Below, piece after piece: positions 27,102 to 35,109 of a stretch of 64,000 bases of DNA. Within the stretch, counting starts at the first letter, position 1, and each line of letters opens with the position of its first letter. The DNA is taken from NCBI GenBank assembly GCA_041685045.1, contig JAWLGP010000008.1, positions 62,001 to 126,000 of the forward strand, written 5' to 3'. The notes under the pieces are model-generated. The model saw only the letters and a program-made list of their open reading frames with translations, did not search any database and was not told where the DNA came from. The DNA is from Thiohalomonas sp041685045. Lineage in GTDB: Bacteria > Pseudomonadota > Gammaproteobacteria > Thiohalomonadales > Thiohalomonadaceae. The position numbers and the translations under genes are program-made.

Positions 27102-29705
27102 ATGAAGATTCTGAGAAAGACCGTTTTTGCTCTCGGCCTCCTGCCCTTGGTGTTGCTGGTATCGACCCCTGCGAACGCAACCGCCGGCAAGTTCATCTTC
27201 GTGCACGGGCCTGTCAAGGTCGTGACCGCAACCCAAGGTGAATCTCCCGCCCGCAGGGGTATGGATGTCGATGAAGGTGCCCGAGTGATCACCGGGGCGG
27301 GAGGGACGGCACAACTGCGCATGAAAGATGGTGCGCTGTTGGCGGTACGTCCGGAGACGACGTTGGAGATCGAAGCGTACGCATTTCGGGAAACGGGGCG
27401 GGAAGAGAGCAGCATCGTCAACTTGTTGAAAGGCAGTTTCCGATCGGTGACGGGGGCAATTGGGCGGGAGAATCAGGACGCCTATCAGGTCAAGACTCCG
27501 GTGGCGACGATCGGCATTCGGGGCACTGACCATGAACCGGCCTATATCCCGCCGGGAAGCCCTGTCGGGAAGCCCGGGGCCTATGACAAGGTCAACAGCG
27601 GGCGGACTATCTTGAGGACCGACGCCGGCGTCATCGAGATCGGACCGAATCAGATCGGGTATGCCGGAAACCGCAGTGCCGCTCCGGTGCTGACGCCGGA
27701 AATGCCGGATCTGTACGCCGGGTTTGGGGATGAAGATTCCGGCGAAGAGCAGGAGGCCACTGAAACGGAAGAGACGTCCGGCAGTGAAGCCGCTCCTGAG
27801 GAGAGCGGAGAGGAGGCCACGGAAGAGACGGAAGCCGACGAGTCCGCACAGGAAGCGACCGGCGCAGCGGAGAGCGAGAGCGGCGATGTCGTGGATGAAG
27901 GTGGGACCGAAACGGCGGAGGGCGGTGCCGTTCAGACGGAGACGACATCCGATCAATCATCCGGCGAAACCGCCACGGTGTCGACTTCAACCAGCGATGC
28001 AACCGGAACGGTGGCGCCCGCCACAACGGCCGACGCGCCGCTGACGACCACAGAAGCGACGCTGTCGAGTGGAGAGACGCTCAATCTGACCGATGCCACC
28101 TTGACGTCCGCCGATGGCGAGGTGGTGGTGCTCAGCGAAATCGTCAGTGCCATCCCTCCGCTGGGTGGACAGGCCGTGGGAAGTTGGGTCGGATCCTACG
28201 ATGGCTGGATCAGCGGCAGAACCGAACCGCTGGGACATACGCCGGAAGACGTTATCTACTACGACACCGATGGGAACCTGGTCGAGGTGGTATACGGAGA
28301 GTACGACAATCACCTCAGCCGTTTCCGGGTCGTGAATGCCCGTAACGGAACGCGCGGGCGTGCCAACAGCTACGCCTTGACCGGCATTCAGTACGGACGC
28401 ATGCGGGCCGATTCGGTGATTCTGAATTTTGGCGATGGTTCGAGCGAAACCACGGACCTGGCAAATGGCGGGCATGTGCACTGGATCGCCGGGCCTGCTG
28501 CGTTTCCCGAGTACCTGCCGATGGTGTTTCGGGGGACGGTCAACTACACCAAGGATGGCGGCACCGCACCTACGGATCTCTTCGGGAACTCGGGAACACT
28601 CAATAATGCCAGCATGACGGTGGATTTCAGCAAGCTGCTGGTCGACTTCTACCTCAAGGCAACGGTCAACTCGTACGTTTGGATCGCCTCGGGCAGTGGT
28701 CTTGAGTTCGATTACGACGAATTCTGGGGCGGTACCTGGAATGGCAACATCAATGTGACCGTCAACGGCTATCCGGCAGAGGGTGGCGTCGAAGGACGAA
28801 TTGGCGGCGAGGGGATGTCGGGCGCGATGATGAGTTATTCGCTTTTCGAAAACTCCATGTACAACGCCGGTATCAGTGGCGTCGCCGCACTGACGTCGGG
28901 CGTCCGGCAGGATACCAGCATTGATCACCGTATTGTGCTTTGGGCCGGTTACGATCCTCGCACCAGTGCCGAGCCAAGTTTCAATCCGATGCTGGCAGGA
29001 GGGGGATACAACAACGTCAACAGCCTTGCAATCTCAGGTTCTGCGCTGACCCGCTTCCGGGGTGAGTTGCCGGAATATGAGCCCGATCACGTCAGTCACG
29101 AGGTGGTTCGGTTTGCCTACAGCGGGTCGGTCGTGGACATCGGAACCGATCCGGCCACCGGCGTGATGTGGGGGCGTTGGACAGGGCCGAGCAACATCAG
29201 CGCCACCTATTTCGACGGTTCCGGCCCAACCTTCAACCCGGGCAACCTGCACTATCTGGCTGGACCGGTCATGAACGAGCCGGTGGGCCTGCCGGTCAGT
29301 GGCACCTATACCTACTCGTTCCTCGGCGGCACCCGTCCGACCGACAACCACGGCAACGTGGGGGCCGCGCCGACGGCGGCGGATTTCCTGCTGCAGGCCA
29401 ACTTCACCAACATGACGGTGGATGCCGCGGCACGCGCCAGCGTTGGCGGCGTCACCCTTCGGGGCAGTACGACGGGAATTCCCCTGGAATCGAACCATTT
29501 CGGTGCAGGATTCGATGAACCGAACAAGCTCGCCGTTACCTGTTCTGCAGGCTGTGCCACGGGCGATCGGCTGCAGGGAACGCTGATGGGCGGGTTCGGG
29601 GGCACGACCGGTGAAGTGGCGGGAATGGCCTATTCCTTCCGCAAACACCCGGGCGACGGCAGCATCGGAACCGTCATCTCCGGCGTGGCGGCGTTCAAGC
29701 GCTAG
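27102..29705 (+). CDS. FecR-domain exported protein with two TbpB-like C-terminal barrel modules, possible secreted cargo
   Basis: 867 residues. Signal peptide to about 26 (STPANA), no lipobox Cys; FecR domain about 30-150 (ending TPVATIGIRGTDH); acidic Glu/Ser/Thr-rich linker about 206-326; then two glycine- and beta-rich modules. The first ends near SYSLFENS and GISGVAAL (about 575-600), the second at AMAYSF-like GMAYSFRK and ISGVAAFKR at the C-terminus. This ending resembles the TbpB-type barrel that marks Slam cargo. ATG at 27102 with AGAGG seven bases before; the ATG at 27096 is too close. The stop codon lies inside a terminal inverted repeat. Cargo status is inferred. Confidence 0.62.
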   Translation: MKILRKTVFALGLLPLVLLVSTPANATAGKFIFVHGPVKVVTATQGESPARRGMDVDEGARVITGAGGTAQLRMKDGALLAVRPETTLEIEAYAFRETGREESSIVNLLKGSFRSVTGAIGRENQDAYQVKTPVATIGIRGTDHEPAYIPPGSPVGKPGAYDKVNSGRTILRTDAGVIEIGPNQIGYAGNRSAAPVLTPEMPDLYAGFGDEDSGEEQEATETEETSGSEAAPEESGEEATEETEADESAQEATGAAESESGDVVDEGGTETAEGGAVQTETTSDQSSGETATVSTSTSDATGTVAPATTADAPLTTTEATLSSGETLNLTDATLTSADGEVVVLSEIVSAIPPLGGQAVGSWVGSYDGWISGRTEPLGHTPEDVIYYDTDGNLVEVVYGEYDNHLSRFRVVNARNGTRGRANSYALTGIQYGRMRADSVILNFGDGSSETTDLANGGHVHWIAGPAAFPEYLPMVFRGTVNYTKDGGTAPTDLFGNSGTLNNASMTVDFSKLLVDFYLKATVNSYVWIASGSGLEFDYDEFWGGTWNGNINVTVNGYPAEGGVEGRIGGEGMSGAMMSYSLFENSMYNAGISGVAALTSGVRQDTSIDHRIVLWAGYDPRTSAEPSFNPMLAGGGYNNVNSLAISGSALTRFRGELPEYEPDHVSHEVVRFAYSGSVVDIGTDPATGVMWGRWTGPSNISATYFDGSGPTFNPGNLHYLAGPVMNEPVGLPVSGTYTYSFLGGTRPTDNHGNVGAAPTAADFLLQANFTNMTVDAAARASVGGVTLRGSTTGIPLESNHFGAGFDEPNKLAVTCSAGCATGDRLQGTLMGGFGGTTGEVAGMAYSFRKHPGDGSIGTVISGVAAFKR

Positions 29706-29736
29706 AGCACCGAACAGATAAAAGCTCGGAAGCTTC

Positions 29737-29814
29737 GTAGGATGGGCAAAGGAGCGAAGCGACGTGCCCTTCGATGCGATGTTGATGGGCACGCTGCGCT
29801 TTGCCCATCCTACG
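29737..29814. repeat. R2 palindrome inside the terminal-repeat element
   Basis: GTAGGATGGGCAAAGGAGCG to TTTGCCCATCCTACG around CTTCGATGCGATGTT. A degraded R1 arm (GATGCGGTTCGTTCCTCACC) follows near 29843 and a long, diverged R2 pair spans about 29933-30077. Confidence 0.85.
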
Positions 29815-30072
29815 CTCGTTGCACTCACACCGCCTCCGCACACGATGCGGTTCGTTCCTCACCGACATCCTACGACAACGGTGCCGGGGGCGTCGCTGTG
29901 GCGCTGCCCGAAAACGCCGAGCGCAGCCATGTAGGATGGGCAAAGCGCCGCCTATGCCGGTTGCATTGAGCCTGAACCTGACCGGCGCGTGCCCATCTAC
30001 CGACACTGATGGGCACGCGCCGTAAAGCGATGGTGCCAAACCGAGCGGATGGGCGGCGGCGCTTTGCCCATC

Positions 30073-30140
30073 CTACGGGCTTCCCCAGGCTACGGGCTTC
30101 CCCAGGCTACGGGCTTCCCCAGGCTACGGGCTTCCCCCAG
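30073..30140. repeat. 17-bp tandem repeat, four copies
   Basis: CTACGGGCTTCCCCAGG begins at 30073, 30090, 30107 and 30124; the last copy has one extra C. The unit starts with the CTACGGG tail of the preceding R2 arm, so it probably arose by slippage there. Spacing is far too short for CRISPR. Confidence 0.9.
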
Positions 30141-30177
30141 GCTGGGGCACCGACCGGTTTATCTGTTCGGTGCTCTA

Positions 30178-30230
30178 GTACTGTTGCGCTCTTGGCGGCG
30201 CTGAAAGCGCGGCCAAGAGTGAAACAGGAC
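30178..30230. repeat. R8 palindrome, downstream copy
   Basis: CTGTTGCGCTCTTGGC pairs with GCCAAGAGTGAAACAG (two mismatches), and the centre GCGCT/AGCGC extends the stem. Ends read GTACTG and CAGGAC. It abuts the terminal-repeat element and sits after the terminator of the 44-residue gene. A sister copy lies at 30463-30520. Confidence 0.75.
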
Positions 30231-30234
30231 ACCA

Positions 30235-30266
30235 GAAAAAAGACCTGCGGTGGCTCGCCGCAGGTC
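30235..30266 (-). terminator. Rho-independent terminator of the 44-residue gene
   Basis: On the minus strand GACCTGCGG pairs with CCGCAGGTC around CGAGCCA, followed by a run of about seven T. It starts 8 bases after the stop of the small gene, evidence that this gene is really transcribed. Confidence 0.85.
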
Positions 30267-30273
30267 CCTCCCG

Positions 30274-30408
30274 CTACTCTTGTTCGGCGGGAGTCGCTTC
30301 CCGACGTTCTTCTTCCTGTTCTTGCCTTGAATTACCGGGTGCTTCGTCGAGGAGTGAATCGAGGTATTCGGAATAGGCGTCAAGGACCTGATCGTTGTTC
30401 AAGCGCAT
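30274..30408 (-). CDS. Small acidic hypothetical protein (44 residues)
   Basis: The product starts MRLNNDQVLDAYSEYLDSL and continues into a highly charged Glu/Gln/Arg tail (EQEEERREATPAEQE). No signal peptide or membrane segment. AGGGGGTG lies about 5 bases before the ATG at 30408, and an intrinsic terminator follows directly, so a small transcription unit is likely. R8 palindromes flank it on both sides. I do not recognise a family. A longer in-frame extension to 30555 reads through the upstream palindrome and is unlikely. Confidence 0.6.
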   Translation of the reverse strand: MRLNNDQVLDAYSEYLDSLLDEAPGNSRQEQEEERREATPAEQE

Positions 30409-30462
30409 AAGCACCCCCTGTCTGCACGTCCAAACTCGAACGGGCACATCCAAAGCCCTGGT

Positions 30463-30520
30463 GTACTGTCTCACCTTTCCAGCGACTCGCTGAAAGTGCG
30501 TCCAAGGGGTGAAACAGTAC
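30463..30520. repeat. R8 palindrome, upstream copy
   Basis: GTACTGTCTCACC and GGGTGAAACAGTAC form imperfect arms around CGACTCGCTGAAAGTGCG. It lies about 55 bases upstream of the 44-residue gene on the minus strand, where it could also act as an operator. Confidence 0.7.
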
Positions 30521-30612
30521 ACTGCTAGTCTAGGAATCGGACAAGGGGAGTTCAACGCGATGGGTAAAACTTAGATTGTATTCATTCTAACCAGCAAAAA
30601 GGACCCGAGCGT

Positions 30613-31431
30613 CTATCGCAAACGCCGCTGAATTCCGGTTCGCTGGATGATGGTGGCGGCGATCTCTTCGATGGACATGGTGGTGGTGTTGAGGAACTGC
30701 ACCGCCTCCCGTCTGTAAAGGGTCTCCACTGCGTTCAGCTCGTATCGGCACTGTTCCATGGTCGCGTACCGGCTGTCCGGGTAGCGTTCCCGGCGAATCT
30801 GCTGCAAACGATCAGGGTCGATGGTCAGCCCGAACAGGCGATCGCGATACGGATCGAGTTGCTTGGGCAGTAACCCCTTGGTCAGATCTTCTTCGGTCAG
30901 CGGATAATTGGCCGCGAGGATCCCGAATTGCAGGGCCAGATAGAGGCAGGTGGGTGTCTTGCCCGAACGGGAGACGCCGACCAGGATGATGTCGGCCGCG
31001 GGATAGTTGCTGGTCATTACGCCGTCGTCGTTCGCCAGCGAATAGTTCAGGGCATCGATGCGCGCGGTGTAGGCGGCAAAGTCACCCATGCCGTGGGAAC
31101 GGCCGCTTACATGCTGCGCCGGCTGGCCCAGTTCCGTTTCCAACCGATCATTGAAGGCATCGAAGAAATCGAAGACTGCCGCCTGGCAGGTCATGATCAC
31201 CTTGCGCACGTCCGGATTGACCAGCGTACTGAACACCAAGGGGCGACTGCCGTCCTCGCGCGCCGCGCGATTGATGCGGCTCACCGCCTGCTGCGCCTTC
31301 TCCTCCGAATCCAGAAAGGGCCAGCTTGTCTGTTTGAATTCCACCCCTTCGAACTGGGTGAGCAGGCTGCGGCCCAGGGTTTCCGCGGTAATGCCAGTGT
31401 GATCGGAGAGGAAGAAAACAGAGCGCGACAT
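30613..31431 (-). CDS. ppsR: PEP synthase regulatory protein
   Basis: Bifunctional serine/threonine kinase and phosphorylase (DUF299): ADP-dependent phosphorylation inactivates PpsA at a Thr next to its catalytic His, and phosphate-dependent removal reactivates it. The product is 272 residues, with N-terminal FFLSDHTGITAETLG (6-20) and P-loop GVSRSGKTPT (about 152-161). Target ppsA lies 394 bases upstream on the same strand, separated by a terminator and repeats, so ppsR probably has its own promoter. Confidence 0.95.
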   Translation of the reverse strand: MSRSVFFLSDHTGITAETLGRSLLTQFEGVEFKQTSWPFLDSEEKAQQAVSRINRAAREDGSRPLVFSTLVNPDVRKVIMTCQAAVFDFFDAFNDRLETELGQPAQHVSGRSHGMGDFAAYTARIDALNYSLANDDGVMTSNYPAADIILVGVSRSGKTPTCLYLALQFGILAANYPLTEEDLTKGLLPKQLDPYRDRLFGLTIDPDRLQQIRRERYPDSRYATMEQCRYELNAVETLYRREAVQFLNTTTMSIEEIAATIIQRTGIQRRLR

Positions 31432-31468
31432 GAGAGGCCTCGATTGGTGAAACTTTGTCGGGTCATCT

Positions 31469-31634
31469 ATTCAACAGGATTAACAGGATTTTTCAGGATT
31501 AACAGGATAAGCATCAGGGAAAAAGCACGTGCTTTGACTTTCGAGAAAAGTGTTGCCGTGCTCAGCCTGAAGTGGTTCAACCCAATTAGCCTTTTTCCTG
31601 TTCATCCTGAAAAATCCTGTTAATCCTGTTGAAT
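31469..31634. repeat. Inverted repeat, family R5
   Basis: The left arm (31469-31508) is built from ACAGGATTAACAGGATTTTT units; the right arm (about 31601-31634) is the reverse complement, ATCCTGAAAAATCCTGTTAA and onward. The centre of about 90 bases is unremarkable. Other copies: 46130-46166, 53108-53269 and 63546-63658. Confidence 0.88.
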
Positions 31635-31677
31635 TGTTCATCGTAGAGTTTCCGTCACGTCTATCATTTGGGTAGGC

Positions 31678-31753
31678 AAAAAAAAGGAGACAGCGGTCTT
31701 TGGCGGGAGAGGCTGCCAAGCCGCAAGGTGAGATACCAAAGACCACTGTCTCC
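31678..31753 (-). terminator. Long-stem terminator after ppsA
   Basis: On the minus strand GGAGACAG-T-GGTCTTTGG pairs with CCAAAGACC-G-CTGTCTCC (one mismatch in 18) around a 32-base loop, followed by eight T. Between it and ppsA are two further small hairpins (ACTCACAC/GTGTGAGT and TGCACA/TGTGCA). The stem is longer than usual and could be a retro-regulatory or RNase III site. Confidence 0.75.
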
Positions 31754-31825
31754 ACCCAAGAACTCACACGGAGTGTGAGTCACCCTCGAAGTTGCACATC
31801 CCTGTGCAGTTGGCGAAACAAAAAC

Positions 31826-34225
31826 TTAAGCGGCGCCTGCCGAAGACGCGCCCGAGTCGATGGAGCGACCGGCAAGATGCAGCCAGGTCTCCACCACCGT
31901 GTCGGGGTTCAGCGAGATACTGCTGATCTGCTGCTCGAACAGCCATTTGGCCAGGTCCGGGTAGTCGGACGGACCCTGGCCGCAGATGCCGACGTACTTG
32001 CCCTGCTTGCGGCACGCCTCGATGGCCATGGACAGCATCTTCTTCACCGCCGCATTACGCTCGTCGAACAGCGAGGCGATGAGACCCGAGTCGCGGTCAA
32101 GCCCCAGCGTGAGCTGGGTCAGGTCGTTCGAACCGATCGAGAAACCGTCGAAGTATTCGAGGAACTCGTCGGCGAGCAGGGCATTGGACGGCAGCTCGCA
32201 CATCATGATGAGGCGCAGCCCATTCTCGCCGCGCTTGAGGCCGTTTTCCGCCAGCAGTTCGACCACTTGCCGCGCCTGTTCCACGGTGCGTACGAACGGG
32301 ATCATGATTTCGACGTTGGTCAGCCCCATCTCGTTGCGCACCTTCTTCAGCGCCCGGCACTCCAGCTCGAAGCAGGGCCGGAATGTTTCGGAGAGGTAGC
32401 GGGCCGCGCCGCGGAAACCGATCATCGGATTCTCTTCGTGCGGTTCGTAACGATCGCCGGCCAGCAGGTTGGCGTATTCGTTCGACTTGAAATCCGACAT
32501 GCGCACGATCACCGGATTCGGCGCGAACGCGGCGGCCAGGGTGCTGACGCCTTCGGCGATCTTGTCGACGTAGAACTCCACCGGGTTGGTGTAGCCAGCG
32601 GTCTTCTGTCGGATCTGCTCCTGCACGTTGGGCGGCTGCTTCTCGAACTCGATCAAGGCCTTCGGGTGCACCCCGATCATGGTATTGATGATGAACTCGA
32701 GGCGGGCCAGCCCGATGCCGGTGTTGGGCAGGTTGGCAAAGTCGAACGCCCGCCCTGGGTTGCCGACGTTCATCATGATCTTCACCGGCAGTTCCGGCAT
32801 GCTCTCGGCGTTGGCCGTCTGCACCTCAAACGCCAGTTTGCCGCCGTAGATATAGCCGGTGTCGCCCTCGGCGCAGGAGACCGTGATCTCCTGGCCCTCC
32901 TTGATGACCTCACTGGCATCACCGGTGCCCACCACCGCGGGAATCCCCAATTCACGGGCGATGATCGCCGCGTGGCAGGTGCGGCCGCCGCGGTTGGTCA
33001 CGATGGCGGCAGCGCGCTTCATCACCGGCTCCCAGTCCGGGTCGGTCATGTCGGTCACCAGCACGTCGCCGGGCTGCACCCGCGACATCTCGCTGACGTC
33101 ATTGATGACGCGCGCCGGGCCGGCTCCGATCTTCTGGCCGATGGCGCGGCCTGAGGTCAACACCTCGCCCGGCTGTTTCAGGGTGTAGCGCTCGATGGTC
33201 TGCCCGCTACGGCTCTTGACCGTCTCCGGGCGTGCCTGCACCACGTACAGCTGACCGTCTTCGCCATCGAGTGCCCATTCGATGTCCATCGGCCGGCCGT
33301 AGTGTTTTTCGATGGTGATTGCGTGGCGTGCCAGCTCTTCGATCTGGTCATCGGTGAGGCAGAAGCGCTGCCGGTCGACTTCGTCGACCTCGATGGTCTG
33401 CACCGACTTCCCGTGTTCGGTGTCGGCGGAGTAGACCATCTTGATCGCCTTGCCGCCGAGCGTCCGGCTCAGAATGGCCGGATTGCCGCGGGCGAGCGTC
33501 GGCTTGTGCACGTAGAATTCATCCGGGTTGACCGCACCCTGCACCACGGTTTCGCCGAGGCCGTAGGCGCCGGTGATGAACACCACGTCGCGGAAGCCGG
33601 ATTCGGTATCCAGGGTGAACATCACACCGGCGGCGCCGATATCCGAGCGCACCATGCGCTGAATACCGGCGGAGAGGGCAACGTCGGCGTGCGCGAAATT
33701 CTGATGCACACGGTAGGCGATGGCACGGTCGTTGTAGAGCGACGCGAACACGTGCTTGACGGCGACCAGGACACTGTCCAGCCCGCGCACGTTGAGGAAG
33801 GTCTCCTGCTGGCCGGCGAATGAGGCGTCCGGAAGGTCTTCGGCGGTGGCGGAGGAGCGGACCGCTACCGCCAGTTCCCCTTGATGCTGGGCCGCCATCT
33901 TGTTGTAGGCAGCGACCAGGGCCGCCTGCAGCGGTTCCGGGAACGGCGTCTCGACGATCCACTGGCGAACGGTGGCACCGGCCTTGGCCAGCGCGACGAC
34001 ATCCTCCACATCCAGCTTTTCGACCAGCGCATTGATACGCTCACCAAGGTGGTTGTGGCGCAGAAATTCGCGGAAGGCATAGGCGGTAGTGGCGAAGCCC
34101 TCGGGGACACGCACCCCGGCCGATGCCAGACCGCTGATCATTTCACCCAGCGACGCGTTCTTGCCGCCGACTCGGGGCACATCCGTCATGCCCAGCTGAT
34201 CGAACCAGATGATGTATTCGCTCAC
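31826..34225 (-). CDS. ppsA: Phosphoenolpyruvate synthase
   Basis: Converts pyruvate, ATP and water to PEP, AMP and phosphate; gluconeogenic, cytosolic. The product is 799 residues from a GTG at 34225 with AGGGGGAGT upstream; the ATG at 34240 would place that ribosome site inside the gene. N-terminal ATP-grasp domain (GGKNASLGEM, then RSSATAEDLP near 120), swivelling domain with phospho-His in GGRTCHAAIIARE (about residue 420, the Thr there is the PpsR target), and a C-terminal PEP-binding barrel ending ICGQGPSDYPD. It follows the rnf genes on the same strand. Confidence 0.96.
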   Translation of the reverse strand: MSEYIIWFDQLGMTDVPRVGGKNASLGEMISGLASAGVRVPEGFATTAYAFREFLRHNHLGERINALVEKLDVEDVVALAKAGATVRQWIVETPFPEPLQAALVAAYNKMAAQHQGELAVAVRSSATAEDLPDASFAGQQETFLNVRGLDSVLVAVKHVFASLYNDRAIAYRVHQNFAHADVALSAGIQRMVRSDIGAAGVMFTLDTESGFRDVVFITGAYGLGETVVQGAVNPDEFYVHKPTLARGNPAILSRTLGGKAIKMVYSADTEHGKSVQTIEVDEVDRQRFCLTDDQIEELARHAITIEKHYGRPMDIEWALDGEDGQLYVVQARPETVKSRSGQTIERYTLKQPGEVLTSGRAIGQKIGAGPARVINDVSEMSRVQPGDVLVTDMTDPDWEPVMKRAAAIVTNRGGRTCHAAIIARELGIPAVVGTGDASEVIKEGQEITVSCAEGDTGYIYGGKLAFEVQTANAESMPELPVKIMMNVGNPGRAFDFANLPNTGIGLARLEFIINTMIGVHPKALIEFEKQPPNVQEQIRQKTAGYTNPVEFYVDKIAEGVSTLAAAFAPNPVIVRMSDFKSNEYANLLAGDRYEPHEENPMIGFRGAARYLSETFRPCFELECRALKKVRNEMGLTNVEIMIPFVRTVEQARQVVELLAENGLKRGENGLRLIMMCELPSNALLADEFLEYFDGFSIGSNDLTQLTLGLDRDSGLIASLFDERNAAVKKMLSMAIEACRKQGKYVGICGQGPSDYPDLAKWLFEQQISSISLNPDTVVETWLHLAGRSIDSGASSAGAA

Positions 34226-34339
34226 GTTACTCCCCCTCATCGTCGCTGATGATTGGATCATTGTCTTATACCGCAGACGCGGCCTCGGTTGCTTTTGACG
34301 ACTCGCCTGTACGCACGTGACGTTGCAATGGCGAACTGT

Positions 34340-34528
34340 TCAACGCTCTTTCTTGCAGGAGTGACCGCCACTACACAGGCAACTGCCGCCACACCCGCCG
34401 CCTTCTTCGCGGGCGGGCCCCAGATGCGGGTGCCGTTTCGCAAACAGCCGCGCAAACTGCTGGATGGTCACCCAGGCGAGCATCAGCAGCATGATCAGCG
34501 CCATTGCCATCAAGTAATTGGTAAGCAT
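34340..34528 (-). CDS. Cys-rich single-span membrane mini-protein at the end of the rnf operon
   Basis: 62 residues: one hydrophobic span (about 4-22), a basic segment (RLFAKRHP), and a C-terminal Cys cluster (CGGSCLCSGGHSC, four Cys). It starts 2 bases after the rnfA stop, so it belongs to that operon. The layout recalls NqrM (DUF539), a small membrane Cys protein needed to mature the related Na+-NQR complex, perhaps by delivering iron. A similar job for Rnf is inference; the Cys spacing is not identical. Confidence 0.7.
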   Translation of the reverse strand: MLTNYLMAMALIMLLMLAWVTIQQFARLFAKRHPHLGPAREEGGGCGGSCLCSGGHSCKKER

Positions 34529-34530
34529 GA

Positions 34531-35109
34531 TCAGCCTCCAAGTCCTGCAAAACCCATGAACGCCAGCGACAAAATGCCGGCCAACATCAGACTCATCGCC
34601 GCGCCCTGGCTGATCGTTGGCACGTCCGACAACTCCAGCTTTTCGCGAAGGCCGGCCATCAGCACGATGGCGAGGGTGAAACCGGCACCGGCACCGACGC
34701 TGTAGACCACCGACTGGATGAAGTCGTACTCCTTGGCGGTCTGGAACAGCGCGAGACCGAGGATGGCGCAGTTGGTGGTGATGAGGGGCAGGAAGATGCC
34801 CAGCGCCCGGAACAGCGACGGGCTGAACTTCTTCATGGTCATCTCGACCAACTGGACCGCCGAGGCGATCACGGCGATGTAGCAGATGAGACGCAGGAAC
34901 TCGAGCTCGAACTCCAGCAACAGCGCGTTGATGGCGTAGGCGCATATCGAGCTGATCAGCATCACGAACGCGGTGGCCAGCCCCATCGACCAGGCGGTGT
35001 TGAGCTTGCCCGACACGCCGAGGAACGGGCAGATGCCGAGGAACATCGCCAACACGAAATTGTTGATGATGAACGCGTTCAGAAAGATGAACGACAGCGA
35101 GTCATGCAT
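34531..35109 (-). CDS. rnfA: Rnf electron transport complex subunit A
   Basis: Integral membrane subunit, 192 residues, six predicted spans, homologous to NqrE. The NNFVLAMFLGICPFLGV segment (about 16-32) and TNCAILGLALFQ (about 104-115) carry the paired Cys that hold an intramembrane iron-sulfur centre together with RnfE. The start overlaps the rnfE end by 8 bases. In Rnf these subunits connect ferredoxin/NAD electron flow to Na+ or H+ movement. Confidence 0.95.
   Translation of the reverse strand: MHDSLSFIFLNAFIINNFVLAMFLGICPFLGVSGKLNTAWSMGLATAFVMLISSICAYAINALLLEFELEFLRLICYIAVIASAVQLVEMTMKKFSPSLFRALGIFLPLITTNCAILGLALFQTAKEYDFIQSVVYSVGAGAGFTLAIVLMAGLREKLELSDVPTISQGAAMSLMLAGILSLAFMGFAGLGG

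Larger units (their letters stand above)
29702..30178. mobile_element. 477-bp element with perfect 21-bp terminal inverted repeats (MITE-like)
   Basis: The ends at 29702-29722 and 30158-30178 are exact reverse complements (CTAGAGCACCGAACAG then ATAAA). If the outer CTAG, a palindrome, is a target duplication, the true ends are 17-bp AGCACCGAACAGATAAA. There is no transposase. Inside lie an R2 palindrome, R1 fragments and a 17-bp tandem array. The left end contains the stop codon of the FecR-domain gene. An inverted duplication without transposition is the alternative. Confidence 0.6.

Noticed and set aside
30073..30140. CRISPR array
   Set aside because: The repeats are contiguous 17-mers with no spacers and no cas genes nearby.
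31686..31753. Glycine riboswitch-like sequence (GGCGGGAGAGGC on the plus strand)
   Set aside because: Only a short resemblance; the rest of the aptamer core is missing and no plus-strand gene follows. A terminator on the minus strand explains it better.
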